Assembly: GCF_019925205.1 (NCBI RefSeq)
Contig: NC_083560.1
Location: forward strand, 6,262,001 to 6,326,000
Length of the DNA: 64,000 bases
Source: Metopolophium dirhodum
Lineage: Eukaryota; Arthropoda; Insecta; Hemiptera; Aphididae
Direction: 5' to 3'
Shown here: in pieces, positions 12,519 to 23,142 of the stretch
Position numbering within the stretch: position 1 is the stretch's first letter
How the letters are laid out: the number at the start of each line of letters is the position of its first letter
Notes under the pieces: model-generated
Databases searched by the model: none
Told to the model about the DNA's origin: nothing
What the model saw: only the letters and a program-made list of their open reading frames with translations
Made by a program: the position numbers and the translations under genes

Positions 12519-12597
12519 GTGCGTCATTATTGTATATATTATTTATATATTATTTATTAGTCTTATACAGTTTTTATATTATTATTACATGTTACCG
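12519..12597 (+). other. Inferred 79-nt intron splitting the catalytic YTDTD motif
   Basis: The donor gtgcgt follows the first base of the third-acidic-residue codon in the motif-C region; the frame resumes at 12598 with the remaining two bases and SL. The expected AG acceptor is not there (ccg instead). A cag at 12568-12570 also keeps the frame but would insert extra residues. Either the acceptor has mutated or the boundary differs. Confidence 0.5.
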
Positions 12598-13265
12598 ATT
12601 CACTATTCTACCGCGTGACGACGGACGATTTCCACACGGATCTTATTGAAAATCCAAATCTGATGCGGTTTATGGACACCTCAAATTTCCCTCACGATCA
12701 CAAGTGCTATACAGCTGCACGGAAACGTATTCCGGGCCTATTTAAATTTGAGTGTGGCTCCAGAACGATCTACGAATTTGTCGTTTTACGGGCTAAATCC
12801 TATGCCTACGACGTGGAACAGGGGGTCACAATTCTCGCGAAGGGTGTTATGGGGCACGTGATCAGAAATCACCTCATTTTCACCGAACATAAGCGGTGCT
12901 TATTTGCCGACGTGGACGACGATGCAGATTCCGACGAGTGAGACGATGAATTTGACGCTAACATGGGGAAAATGATCGCAGCCGATTCTGCGCTTAAAGC
13001 CGTCGCCCAAATACACCGGATCGCCTCCAAATTTACCGCACATTTGACTCCGTCGACCCCCGCTCACGCATCCATCGCACTGCTATAGTTACATGCCTTT
13101 CACGCCGTATAGAGAAAATGTTTGTATACGGTCTTTTAAACACGAAATGCGGACGATTAGGGCTATGAAAATCGTCTTGAACAGGGACGACAAAGCGACA
13201 AGCGTTACGTGTTACCAGACAACATTTCGACGTACGCGCACGGTCACTACCTCGCGAATTACTAA

Positions 13266-13671
13266 ATTATTATTATTATTATTATTATTTTTATTGTTAA
13301 ATTACCTCATATCTGTATATTATACATATATATATATATTTATAACCTATTAAAATATTTGTATATATTGTACAATCTTGAAATACGCTCGTTGTATATA
13401 AAAATATGTGAATGTACGATTCTAAAATATTATATTAACACCGTTTTTATATATATAATCTCGTTTTTTAAAAATTATTATTATTATTTTAGTATCACAA
13501 CCTCATCTTCTCACTATCATATTTTATCTTTTCTTATCATCCTTATCTTATCTTCAAACATACTTATCTGATATATTCGTTGACTCCAAAAACCGCACAC
13601 TTTTAATAAAATATAGGACAGAACCGCACACATTTAATAGGTTAAAACCGCACAATTTTAAAAATTGTCGT
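13266..13671. other. AT-rich spacer with ccgcaca-type motifs
   Basis: No gene. It contains runs of tat triplets around 13267-13300, tata repeats, and from 13585 several copies of aaccgcaca that belong to, or duplicate, the end of the neighbouring small inverted-repeat element. Confidence 0.4.
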
Positions 13672-14211
13672 ATCCAAAAACCGCACAGTTATGATTTTGA
13701 CCCCAAAAAGGTCGATAAACAAAAAACGCATATGTATATGTATAATTAATTATTTGTTCTCATTATTCTCACAGTTCATCAAAAAAAAATGTATACATTT
13801 AAACATTTTAAATATCAATTTTAAAAAAATGTCAACTTAAAAATGTATATATTCAATAATTTAAAATTAAATAATTTAAAAAAAATGTATATAGGTATAT
13901 TCAAAAATTTTAAATATTAATTTAAAAAATAATTAAAACTTTCAAAGTTTGATTGGCTGAAACCGACTGCCGACGTTTTTTAAAAACTTTATACGATGTC
14001 CGTCACGTAAAAATTCTTCCCAAAATTGAAACAATAGTACATATAGTACATATCATATAATCTTATCTTTTCACTATTTTCACTAAAAATAGTGTGCGGT
14101 TTTAACCCACTATAAATGTACAGTAATTTATTATACAATGACCGATAAGCTGTGCGGTTTTTGACTATCGACCTTTTTAGGGCTAAAATCAAAAGTGTGT
14201 GGTTTTTGGAT
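13672..14211. mobile_element. Small inverted-repeat element (MITE-like), about 540 bp
   Basis: The left end atccaaaaaccgcacag... through aaaaaggtcgata is mirrored at the right end as tatcgaccttttta...tttttggat, about 48 bp on each side with a few mismatches. The middle is AT-rich and non-coding. Further ccgcaca copies sit outside the left end and inside the right end. No clear target duplication was found, so its superfamily is unknown. Confidence 0.6.
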
Positions 14212-14409
14212 GCAACCGATATATTATACCGGGGTCTCGACAAAAATATTATTATTTTTAAAAAAACCCCGCTCATTCGCACTGCGATAAGAAGTGAACG
14301 GGGTGGAGCAAGGATTTATATGCCTACATACGGCGGCGTTCTGGTGGCTAGCACTTCATCAGTCAGTCTTTGGAGTTAAGCATTTACGAACGTGTAATAA
14401 TACGATATA

Positions 14410-14723
14410 TTAATATGTCGTCAGAGGAGTGTCTTTAATAAATCGCCCGTTAATCTTCCCCCTGAAAATTAATGATATGGGGGGTACATCCCCTTTATTA
14501 TAATTACTGACTTCCTCCGCGGTCATTTGTATATATTTGGGTAAGAAAATTTTAATTGTACCCCCTAGGACACCATCGGTTAGCTTGCACGCTATGGCAG
14601 GTCCAAATTTGGTGTCCATTTCACTCATGGACCTGATCGCGTAGCTGCGACCTACTTCCAGATCGCCTATTGACTGGTTAGAGTTGATGGCTTATTTTTT
14701 AATGACTGTAAGAACGACGCCAT
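14410..14723 (-). pseudogene. Small Polinton-associated protein, possibly OB-fold ssDNA-binding
   Basis: A frame runs from about 14690 down to 14410 (residues such as GDLEVGRSYAIRSM, FGPAIACKL, IFLPKYIQM, ISLIFRGK). A likely ATG at 14723 starts ten sensible residues that lie one base out of frame, the shift falling in the a-run near 14690. The alternation of short beta-strand-like segments and the size (about 100 aa) fit an OB-fold, so a single-strand DNA-binding role in replication is a reasonable inference, not a demonstrated one. Coding composition stands out from the AT-rich flanks. The gene is opposite in direction to the polymerase, like the integrase group. Confidence 0.5.
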
Positions 14724-15265
14724 TTAGCTAATGTTAAAAAAAAAAAAATCAATAAATAAAATAAATCATTTACACACTTGCAAGGGGTGTTATATAAAAT
14801 ATTCCGTTAAATTAAGTACAATATAATTATTTAACATGTCATAAAATATTATAATATAAAAAACAGTCAAACATAAATATAGCTGATTCCCATTTAGTGA
14901 AATTTTATGTTAGATAAATATGAATACAAGTTTACATCAATCCCTATTGTTAAAAGTAACCCTATTATTAATATTATATTATAGCAAATAATTATGTGTG
15001 ATAAAATATTATATATAAAAAAATAACAGCCAAACTTGAATATAGTTAATCCCTATTTAGTGAAATTGTATGTTTGATAAAATATTTATTTGAATACAAC
15101 AAGCCCCGTTGATAATATTATCCCTAAATACTATTTTATTGAATATCTTTATAAAACGTGTTTTTTTCCTATCCACGATACATTTAAACGTTAAGGTTTC
15201 ACCGTGCTATAGAAAATCAGCTTCTACAGGTTGGACTTCTAATCAGTATTATACGATGCGAGAAC

Positions 15266-15326
<61 letters not shown>

Positions 15327-16320
15327 CTAATAAATAAATATATAAATAACACAAATAAAACTCACTTATATTATTATTCTGGTGACTGAAAATGTGTTTG
15401 ATGACTATGATGACGATGACTATGACGAAGATGATGATTATGATGATTATGATAATTATCGGTAACGTATGGTAATGATCACAAATTTGAATCTATATAA
15501 TAAATATTGTAATATTAATAATGAGTGTATACAGAAAACTATATCTGCGAACCATATACGATTTAAGGACATATAATAATAATAATAATAAAAATAGTAA
15601 TATTAATAAATTATTAACAAGTACTATTATTATTGTAGGATAAATTAAATAAGTAACTCACTTTATATAACGCGGTGTTGATGATAAAATAAAAATAAAT
15701 CAGTGCTGGAGATAAGCTTGTGTTCGTATTGGGTTGATCGAGACGACTGAATTATAATTCACAGCAATTTAATTAGCTTAATAAGAGCAGAGACACTATC
15801 ACCCCACCACCCCCCCTTGATCACGTTATATTCGACCGCAACGATCTTTGTGCGTGTGAACATGTCCCTGCATTGGCATACTCTGACGGACGGGCGGGTG
15901 GGTGGAACAATGACACCCCATTGTTTGATGAATATTATTTAATATTTATATAATAATAATTTATTAGCAATACAGCAATAATTGCGACGATTGCATACTT
16001 TTTTTTTCACGATTCCTTGTCCTATGCATGTGGGATCAAATATCATACATACCTACTTGCTGCATATATATTTATATATATTGATAATATTATGGCTGAT
16101 GAATGATGATCGAACAGTGCAATATGCATTGTTTATGTACTACCACACGATTATGACACTATATTATATGTGTATGTAGATAGTAGATGTGAACATTTTC
16201 GTTCAAATAAAAAACTCTACGACTGTATAATATAATATGTATGTGTTTATTCATTGAAATATAATATTATTTAGAAAAATTAAACAATATAATATTATAT
16301 AAAATAAAAAAAATAATATT
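14724..16320. other. 1.6-kb gene-free part of the Polinton with microsatellites
   Basis: No gene is supported. Contents: AT-rich sequence with two related stretches (around 14815-14890 and 14995-15070), the aat microsatellite at 15267-15325, a GAT/GAC-rich stretch at 15395-15460, aat runs near 15575, and a C-run at 15800-15816. The missing packaging ATPase or protease might have stood here, but no trace was recognised. Confidence 0.4.
15267..15325. repeat. (AAT)n microsatellite
   Basis: About 19 consecutive aat triplets. The polyisoleucine reading frame over it is an artefact. Confidence 0.9.
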
Positions 16321-16902
16321 CTACGAATTATTTATAAGCCATCTGCGTAATGCAAAAACTCTATGATATGTACATTGTGTGCGATCTAAGTCCATATGAT
16401 ATATACAACACGGAGATCCTAGGTCATAGTTTTCAACACGATTGCGAGAATAGTTAATATTATAATTAATAGAATTATTATTATTATTAGTATTATCATC
16501 GTAATTGTCGTCAGTAGATGACATAAAAAGTCGATCCAGCTGAATTAATCGAGGGCAGTCGTGATCCACGCCCAAATCGATGACATCGACTTCTGGAATG
16601 AAATCTTGTATAATCTTACGTTTTTCCGCACCCTTGACGTAGACACACTTGAAATGTAGTGATTTTAAAATTCTCTCGATTTGCGAATATTCCACGTCAC
16701 CGCAACACAATGAAAGCTGATAATAGTTACGATACAACCACATATTCACCGCTTTACTTTTAGCCGTACACGGTGTTTGATTGTGTTTGAAAATATAATG
16801 TTGGCTACCGCGGTTGTTTACATCGAGAATTCACATTTCTTTTATTAGATATTTAAAATTCGAACCTAGTATACATTGAATATCTATGATAGCCGACGCC
16901 AT
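16321..16902 (-). pseudogene. Conserved Polinton accessory protein, one internal stop
   Basis: Reading leftwards from an ATG at 16902 the frame is open for 193 codons except a single TGA at 16831-16833, where a serine codon (tca) would be one change away. The N-terminus has IIDIQCILGSNFKYL, the middle LHFKCVYVKGAEK and IPEVDVIDLG, and the C-terminus a Cys/His cluster (CCIYHMDLDRTQCTYH) followed by ALRRWL. An asparagine/aspartate run encoded by simple repeats (about 16465-16520) was inserted. I recall this protein type from many arthropod Polintons; the strand-D-I-Q start hints at an RNase-H-like nuclease fold, which is only inference. Same orientation as the integrase gene upstream. Confidence 0.6.
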
Positions 16903-16975
16903 AATCCACTTCGTCGAGAGTTAAATACAACTATATATAAATTATATATGTATAACGCGTCTTACTGGTAATAGG

Positions 16976-17470
16976 TTAGGGTTCTGACTGTTTCCAATTC
17001 TCTGCGAATCTGTCCTCGAGTATAATTATTCTGGCGTACGCATGAGCCAATGAGACTTTTAAATCTTTAATATTTTTATTTACATCCTCTATGGACTCAA
17101 TGCATGATTCGATTTTATTATTATTTTCTAAAAAATATTTATCGGTCGCCTGCACTGATCCGATTGTTCCTAGTCGAATTATTTGCATTTCGTTCGCCAG
17201 AACTCGATCGTTGAACGACGATATTTTTTTATCAGTGGCCGTGATTAAGTCAGTGTGTAGACCTAATTCATTGGTAAACTTCTCATCAAGCTTCGCGATT
17301 TTCGAATAATTTATTCATTTTATTCCAATCAAATTAACGTGGGAGTCGAGTTCTTCGACAAACTTTTCTTTCGTGTCGGTAATTGTCTTATTCAATTGAT
17401 TAGACGGTGACCCCCCGAACACATCCATGACGTCGTGATAACTGCACTCATATTCTAAGATCAGACTTAT
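16976..17470 (-). pseudogene. Coiled-coil Polinton accessory protein, one internal stop
   Basis: The frame reads from about 17470 (YECSYHDVMDVFGG near the start) to a stop at 16976, with one TGA near 17320 and no frameshift, about 165 codons in all. Most of the chain has heptad-like spacing (KIESCIESIEDVNKNIKDLKV, LEDRFAENW) and looks like a long alpha-helical coiled coil, as in structural or fibre-like proteins. The usual ATG is not visible; ATA stands where the frame opens after a stop. It lies 30 bp downstream of the integrase stop in the same direction, so the two may have been co-expressed. Function unknown. Confidence 0.5.
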
Positions 17471-17500
17471 TTATCCAACTATTATGCTCGTCAGTAAAAC

Positions 17501-19252
17501 CTAACCTTTGGTGCGAATTATTTTTTCCACTAGATAATCATCAGGTAGTTTCGTTTTACGTATTTCTTCAGCGTAGAAACCGCCGGCTATCGGGTTACCC
17601 GTATAATCCTGCAAAATGAATGTACACGGCGTAGTCCTGTTCACTTTAATAATTGTAAATATTTCGGTAGACCAATTGGGCAAATATCCTTTTGTTAAAA
17701 CACCCTTGTACACACTAACACGAACTTTGTCGCCCACGCTAAACTTGATTTTTGTGGTTTTCGCGGCAACGTTTTTTAATTTTACCCGTGACGGGTCGTC
17801 GTTGGCGTGTAACGGTGTCACACCAATCGTGGTATGCACCGTACTATTATAGTCATTAATTAACTCTGGTAAAATAGACGTCCAATCATGAGAACCTCTG
17901 CTAGTGAATTGTCTAAACATTCGAGCTTTTAAAGATCTATTAAATCTCTCAATTATCGAAGCCTTTAAAGCACTGAAAGTGCTATACATTTTTATATTAT
18001 ACTTGTTTACTAAAGCCTCGAAATTTTTATTGTAAAACTCGCGCCCCCGATCGACGTGTAATAGGTTAGGTATATTCTGTGCAAAAATGCCACTAGCAGC
18101 CTTAGACACTTCGTCACCACGTTTAGTCCTCAATGCGATTCCAAAAGCTTATTTCGTGTAACAATAAATTACGGTCAATATGTAATTATAATTTTTGTTG
18201 ACCTTGGCAAATTGACGCATGTCTACAAGGTCCGCTTGGTATAAATCGTTTTAACCGTAAACAATGACGCGACGTCGCGGGTATGTCCTTCTCGCCGCTC
18301 CATGAAGTTCGGCCGCGATCTCAAGCTCGACATTTGGAATTTTTTTCAATATACCAGCCTCGACCAATTCTTCACAAATCGAGATTATCTCGTTACGAAC
18401 CCCCGTATTACCCGCCGCGAGAGACGAATACAATAATCGCAATCTATTGACCAGCTCATTAGGATCGTTCCAATATACAATATTATGTTTCTGTAATCGT
18501 ATATTTATACCACTACCAGACGTCTTTTTGTCCTTGGCCGCGAACAGATTTGAAATTACTTTCGTATATTTCGCCCCTATGGAACTGCGGACACGCGTAC
18601 CATCTGTTGTCATGTGCGCTGATGTCAGAATTAAAATACGTTTATATGCACTTAAATCTTCATGTGAATATTTTTCAGCCGCTGGGGACTTGGCGAATAA
18701 TAACTCAATAAGTCCGGGCGTTATGGGATAAAAACCGTAATCATCTTCGATATGCATTTCATTATCAATAAATTTAATTTCTTTGTTGCCCAAAACATAT
18801 TCGCCACTTCTTAATTTTTTAGGTGCGTATACTTTATGTAATTCAGTTATTGGCCACTGTCCGTATAGTTCATTCAAATCGTATTGTGACATAAGCGACG
18901 GTGGCGACGATGATGAGGCGGTGGAATGTTATTTATAGACATCCGGTAGCGATCGCGGTGATGACTGCCGCGACGACGATGGTGTGGGCGTCGGTGACGC
19001 GGGCGGGGTAGGTGGTGGGTGCACCGATGAATGTGTGCGAGGGGTATCAATATTGTCGCGTATTTTATTAAGAGGATCGATAATAGAACTGAGTGTATTA
19101 TTTACTAGTGATTCGGTTTCAAAACGACCGGTTTTCAGCGCGTAATATTTTTTTTTTATATTCATTCTTGCTTGAATAATATCCGCCAATAACGACGGTG
19201 ACGCCGGGGACACCGACGGCAAGTTGTTTACGTTTCCCATGATATCAGGCAA
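17501..19252 (-). pseudogene. Polinton integrase fused to an N-terminal accessory region, three in-frame stops
   Basis: Read leftwards, one continuous frame of 584 codons holds: a helical N-terminus with a Pro/Ser-rich linker (19252-18932); a region with YSHEDLSAYKRILIL, YWNDPNELVNRLRLL and AAGNTGVRNEIISI (18892-18330), resembling an arthropod Polinton protein that I believe is called DUF8207 (unverified); then an rve integrase core with Asp in DLYQADLVDM (about 18225), Asp in HVDRGREFYN (about 18055) and Glu in IIERFNRSLK (about 17955), and an SH3-like C-terminal part. TAA stops interrupt it at 18929, 18251 and 18151 but there is no frameshift. An integrase inserts the element with a 6-bp stagger (family knowledge). 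Whether accessory part and integrase were originally one protein is open. Confidence 0.75.
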
Positions 19253-19337
19253 ATGTGTTATATTTCAACGCACAATAATTATATTATTATTAAAAAATAT
19301 ATACATATATATATATTGTAATATTATCGTCGACAAC

Positions 19338-20052
19338 ATGCCGTCTCAGACACTATCATTGTGCGGAAACAGCTCCGAATGTCATTTTTTCCCACCCATA
19401 GAAGTGGGTGACAAATCTGAAATCGGGCTTCTAAGCATGCAGACATATAATTCAATACCTAACGTCGAGACTGGGTGCGATACTCTGCATATTATTCACG
19501 GTGAACAGTCCGAGATTACTAAGATTAAAATACCTACTGGATGTTATGAAATAATTGTTTTAGAAACTAAAATACGTGAACTTTTAAAGGACATCGGCGT
19601 GCATTATTTCAGTTTGTCGACTAATATCACTAATATCAGCACATTGAAATGTACTATGCATTGTAATAGTGATATCGATTTAAACGTCGAAGATAGCATC
19701 GCGTCGTTATTAGGTTTCGATAAGCGTATTTTGGTACGCAATCATAGACACGAGTCCGATCGCGTAGTGAAAATAAATTATGAACGTTAATACGATAAAA
19801 GTCGAATGTAACTTGGCTTTAGGCTCATTCAACAACGGACGGCAATCGCATACGATACATGAATTTTATTCGATCGTGCCACCCGGTTATAAAATAGTTG
19901 AAATACCTAAATATAGTGTGTTGTATAAACTGAAAACAAATACGATTGATTTCGTACGTGTTTCATTGACCGATCAAAACGGGAAGTTAATTAATTTTCA
20001 CGGCGAAGCTGTAAACATCAGACTGCTTATAAAAAATGGGTTTGAAATTTAA
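19338..20052 (+). pseudogene. Polinton minor-capsid/penton-like protein, split by a frameshift
   Basis: Two overlapping frames, 19338-19790 (150 aa) and 19780-20052 (90 aa), together give the expected single protein of about 240 aa; the frame slips around 19778. The first part carries HFFPPIEVGDKSEIGL and a YNSIPNVE segment, the second SFNNGRQSHTIHEFYSIVPPGYKIVEIP and LTDQNGKLINFHGEAVNIRL. That arrangement is what I remember of the single-jelly-roll penton or minor capsid protein of Polintons and related adintovirus-like elements, with the final strand-rich segment at the C-terminus. It diverges from the integrase gene, the two starts lying about 85 bp apart, so a shared bidirectional promoter is likely. 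Translational overlap instead of mutation is possible but less likely. Confidence 0.65.
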
Positions 20053-20185
20053 TGACGGTAAATATGCTGCGAACAGTGGTGAGGCACGCATTAAAGCCGC
20101 GACCGTTAACAGGCACACACTACAACACGTCACAGCTGTTCGTAAAAAAATTAATCGTAATAATAAAAAAAAAACAAATCGCTGA
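20036..20185 (+). CDS. Small basic Polinton protein, 49 aa
   Basis: Starts inside the last codons of the penton-like gene and is open to a tga at 20183-20185. It is strongly basic, ending KKINRNNKKKTNR, with RIKAATVNRH in the middle. A short lysine/arginine-rich protein between the two capsid genes could bind DNA in the particle; this is inference. The last lysines are encoded by an a-run, so the end may have drifted. Confidence 0.45.
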   Translation: MGLKFNDGKYAANSGEARIKAATVNRHTLQHVTAVRKKINRNNKKKTNR

Positions 20186-20264
20186 CGCTCGATAATCGTA
20201 ATTTTTTACGCTTGATCGCAAACAAGTAGTAATTTTTTATTTGTTTCTATATATTATACATAAC

Positions 20265-21366
20265 CAGAGCCGTGCCGGGGGGGGGGCCTAGGGGGCATAT
20301 GCCCCGGGCGCATGGTTTAAAGGGGTGCCAAACATTTTTATAATATTTTAAACTTTACATAAATAAAATATATGAGAAAGATTATTGTTTTACAATTATT
20401 TTGGACCATTACAAATTTTTTCTGAACAAATTTCTGACTATGTTTGAGGAGTAACAATTAGTCAACCAAACGTTTTATTTTTGTTATATTATTGGCTTTA
20501 TAATAAATTATCGTATTCTTTATCTCAAAATCGACTGCACGTCGAGCACGCGAAGTGCGATAAGCGTTTGTAAATAAAAACCAGATACAAATTATTGCCT
20601 ATTGGTATTAACTTTTATATATTATTTTTACATTTTACAAATCACCATGTCATGTCAGCTGTCAGTAGTCAGTACGTTATCTGAATCGAACCGGGCTACA
20701 CGTTCTTCTTGTTATTTGTTCGTGTTCGTATAATTATACCGTACACACTACATGTTTACATCGGTATACCACCATTGAAAACAAATTTGCTCTTGAGTTT
20801 TTTTTTAAGGATTTAAGGTAAGATATGTAAGATATATTTTTATAACCTACATAGTATATGAATGACAGTAGTTAATGGCAGTATATTTTTGATTTATAGA
20901 ATGGCCCCTAAAAAACTATCAGGTGCACAAAATCAAAAAAGAATATCGAGTTAGAAAATAAATTGTTAGCCACTCAATGGAAAAAATGGATAAATAAATC
21001 AAATCAAAAAAATTCTTCATCTAATTCGACTATTAATTGTAATGAGAATAATAGTAATGAAGTTATAGAGTTTATAGATTTACGTTTGTAAATATAACAT
21101 GTATATATAATATAATTTGTGATTTTTATCATTTTTAATTATTTAATACGGTATAAATTAATAAATTATACCTAACTATTTTGTTTAATAATTACTATTA
21201 CAATTAACTTTAGTTTTTTGTCAAATTAATGTTCAAAATACGTTGTACAAAAAAAATTAAATTAAATTAAATAGGAATGAAACGCATTATGATTAATGAT
21301 AAATAAAATAGGGGGCGAATATTTTTAATTTTGCCCCGGGCGCCAAATCGTAACGGCACGGCTCTG
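20265..21366. mobile_element. Non-autonomous hAT element, 1102 bp
   Basis: Ends are inverted copies of cagagccgtgccg (20265-20277 and 21354-21366), flanked by the 8-bp direct duplication tacataac at 20257-20264 and 21367-21374, the hallmark of hAT transposons. The subterminal parts are G/C-rich (ggcatatgccccgggcgc on the left, gccccgggcgcc on the right). Only a remnant of a transposase start is inside. It sits between the 49-aa gene and the capsid gene, 12 bases from the capsid ATG. Confidence 0.9.
20901..21091 (+). pseudogene. hAT transposase N-terminal remnant
   Basis: Starts MAPKKLSGAQNQKR, the beginning I recall for ZMYM1-like hAT transposases in aphids. The frame shifts after about 17 codons, then continues in the next frame (LENKLLATQWKKWINKS) to a taa at 21089-21091. 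No DDE core or dimerisation domain is present. Confidence 0.55.
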
Positions 21367-21378
21367 TACATAACAATT

Positions 21379-22615
21379 ATGGATAAATCGTTCTTAGATG
21401 TGGGTGGTGCGTATGTAAATGAATCACCTATTCGGGAAATGTTCGTACATTCTTTCCTACCATTTTCCACGAGTGCGCTGGATAATGGGGACGAAATTCG
21501 TATCGCGATTCAAAATCGGGACGCACATACGCTATCGAGCGAAAGTTATATCTATATCGAGGGTAAAATAACGAAGCCTGACGAAATGAAGACAGTAATA
21601 AGCTTAGCACGGGTTAATGAATTTATTTAACGAGATGAAATACGAAATAAACTCTATCGAAGTACAACGGGTTAAAAAACCTGGTATAACTAGTGCGATG
21701 AAGGGTTAGGAATATCATGAAAAATGCTGCTTGGGATATCACTAGCAAAAATACTAATTTCATTAAAGACGGTTCGTTCAGAGGATGTATACCGTTAAAG
21801 CATGTTTTCGGTTTTTGCGAGGACTACAAGCGAATACTGGTGAATTATAGTCAACAGCTGATTTTGAATAGATCGATGTCAGATTTGAGTTAATTACATT
21901 TCACTGCCGTTGCGGGGGAGGAAATTTCGAGCGAGCTGGTTAAGGCTATGGTGAAAAAAGTCAAAGTACAGCTGACGCGGGTGTCGTGGTAAATACCTGT
22001 TATTAAAGTCGACGATCGAGAGAGGTTGAAAGTTTGAAACTGTTGAAAATCATTGATAGCAAAAAAATGTAAAATTGTGCATTTAGGAATTGGGAGCTTT
22101 GTGAGTATCCGAATTTACCGCAGACGAGCAAACACTCTTGTATGGTGAAAACATGCTCGCAGGTAGAGAGACGTAGGTGCTTAATAATCGCTTTTCTCAC
22201 GAATGCACCTGGTACCGTGGCAGACGGTTATAACGTTGATTACGATGCGTGCTCGCTGACAAACGTTAAAGCATATATTAATTCAGTCGAATACCCGTAT
22301 GAAGATTTCAACGAAAGTTTCGATAAAAATCTGTTCACCATGTTCTACCAGAATTACGTCGATTTCCAGAAACATTATTACGAGCGATTTAACGCTCAAC
22401 CGTGTCTTACGAGGGAACAGTATAAATAGTTGGGCCCATTTATCTGCATAGATTGTTCGCGTCAAAATGATGACGCCAAGACTTCAAGTATCGATTTACG
22501 TATTGAGATAGAGGCAGCTAATAATTTCCCAGCCAATATGGCCGCCTACTGTCTAGTCATACACGATCGTATTGTTCAATATAATCCATTTACGGGTGAA
22601 GTGCGAAAAATATAA
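21379..22615 (+). pseudogene. Polinton major-capsid-like protein, broken
   Basis: Begins MDKSFLDVGGAYV at 21379 and ends at 22613-22615 after CLVIHDRIVQYNPFTGEVRKI. The blocks FNEMKYEINSIEV, CEDYKRILVNY, RNWELCEYPNLP, YINSVEYPYEDFN and FICIDCSRQNDD lie in order, as I remember for the double-jelly-roll major capsid protein of this Polinton group, which would build the virion shell. Frameshifts occur near 21625, 21700-21760 and 22010-22030, with stops near 21707, 21890 and 22427. The full span matches a shortened 400-residue protein, while intact relatives are longer, so an internal deletion around 21700-21770 is likely. The hAT insertion lies just upstream of the ATG and would have disturbed its promoter. 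Confidence 0.65.
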
Positions 22616-23142
22616 TTCATGAACCTATATTATATGTATATATTGTATTTATGTTTTTCCTTAAAATGTTTACTTTTATTTTATGATGAAATTATAATAA
22701 TAATTATAATATATTATAATATGTGTCGTACTATATCTGATATCCGTATTAAAAATGCTTCTTGGAATAAATAAACTAAAAAATAATAATAATAAATACA
22801 ACGCGTTTTGTTTTTTCTATATAATATTGTAATATATTATATAGTGATTTTGGCGGTGTATATATATAGTAATATGTATAGAAATCTTATTTCACAATAA
22901 TATACAAACAACGTGCAATAATATGAATGCGATGTTATGTAACAATAAAACAACGTATACATCTATATATATATATATATATTATATTGTGCCTAGTCGA
23001 CTATTTTTCCTATATCCCTGGCCGGCGGTTGAATGAACCGTGTGGAATTCGGTGGACCGCGACACATCAATAGTTTGTATAAGAAAACACCGCTGCACGA
23101 CAATTTCTTCGAGTCTGATCGGCTGTAAAAATAGTACCTTCA
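22616..23142. other. Polinton segment with a possible minus-strand gene end
   Basis: Mostly AT-rich and non-coding. A GC-richer patch at 22982-23135 is open on the minus strand (IRLEEIVVQRCFLIQTIDVSR) and ends at 22982. It may be the last piece of a lost gene, but I do not recognise it, and the frame runs into minisatellite upstream. Confidence 0.3.

Larger units (their letters stand above)
10323..13265 (+). pseudogene. Polinton family-B DNA polymerase, N-terminally truncated and interrupted
   Basis: In an intact Polinton this enzyme replicates the element by protein priming. Blocks visible in order: RKGVYPYEY (about 10435) and the downstream YSDLYLKVDVLL region; NNLYG (11617); the block around NSVFG and KTIEN (split at 12131/12237); YTDT followed by DSL (split at 12518/12598); a C-terminal region ending in AHGHYLANY at 13265. 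The exonuclease and primer half is absent. A 703-bp interruption precedes NNLYG, and the residue two before NN is Leu where motif A needs Asp. Frameshifts lie near 11865, 12115 and 13190, and a stop at 12939. Three short introns are inferred. Family identification is from these motifs; inactivity is clear. Confidence 0.8.

Noticed and set aside
15109..15330. Frame ending in polyisoleucine
   Set aside because: Artefact of the aat microsatellite.
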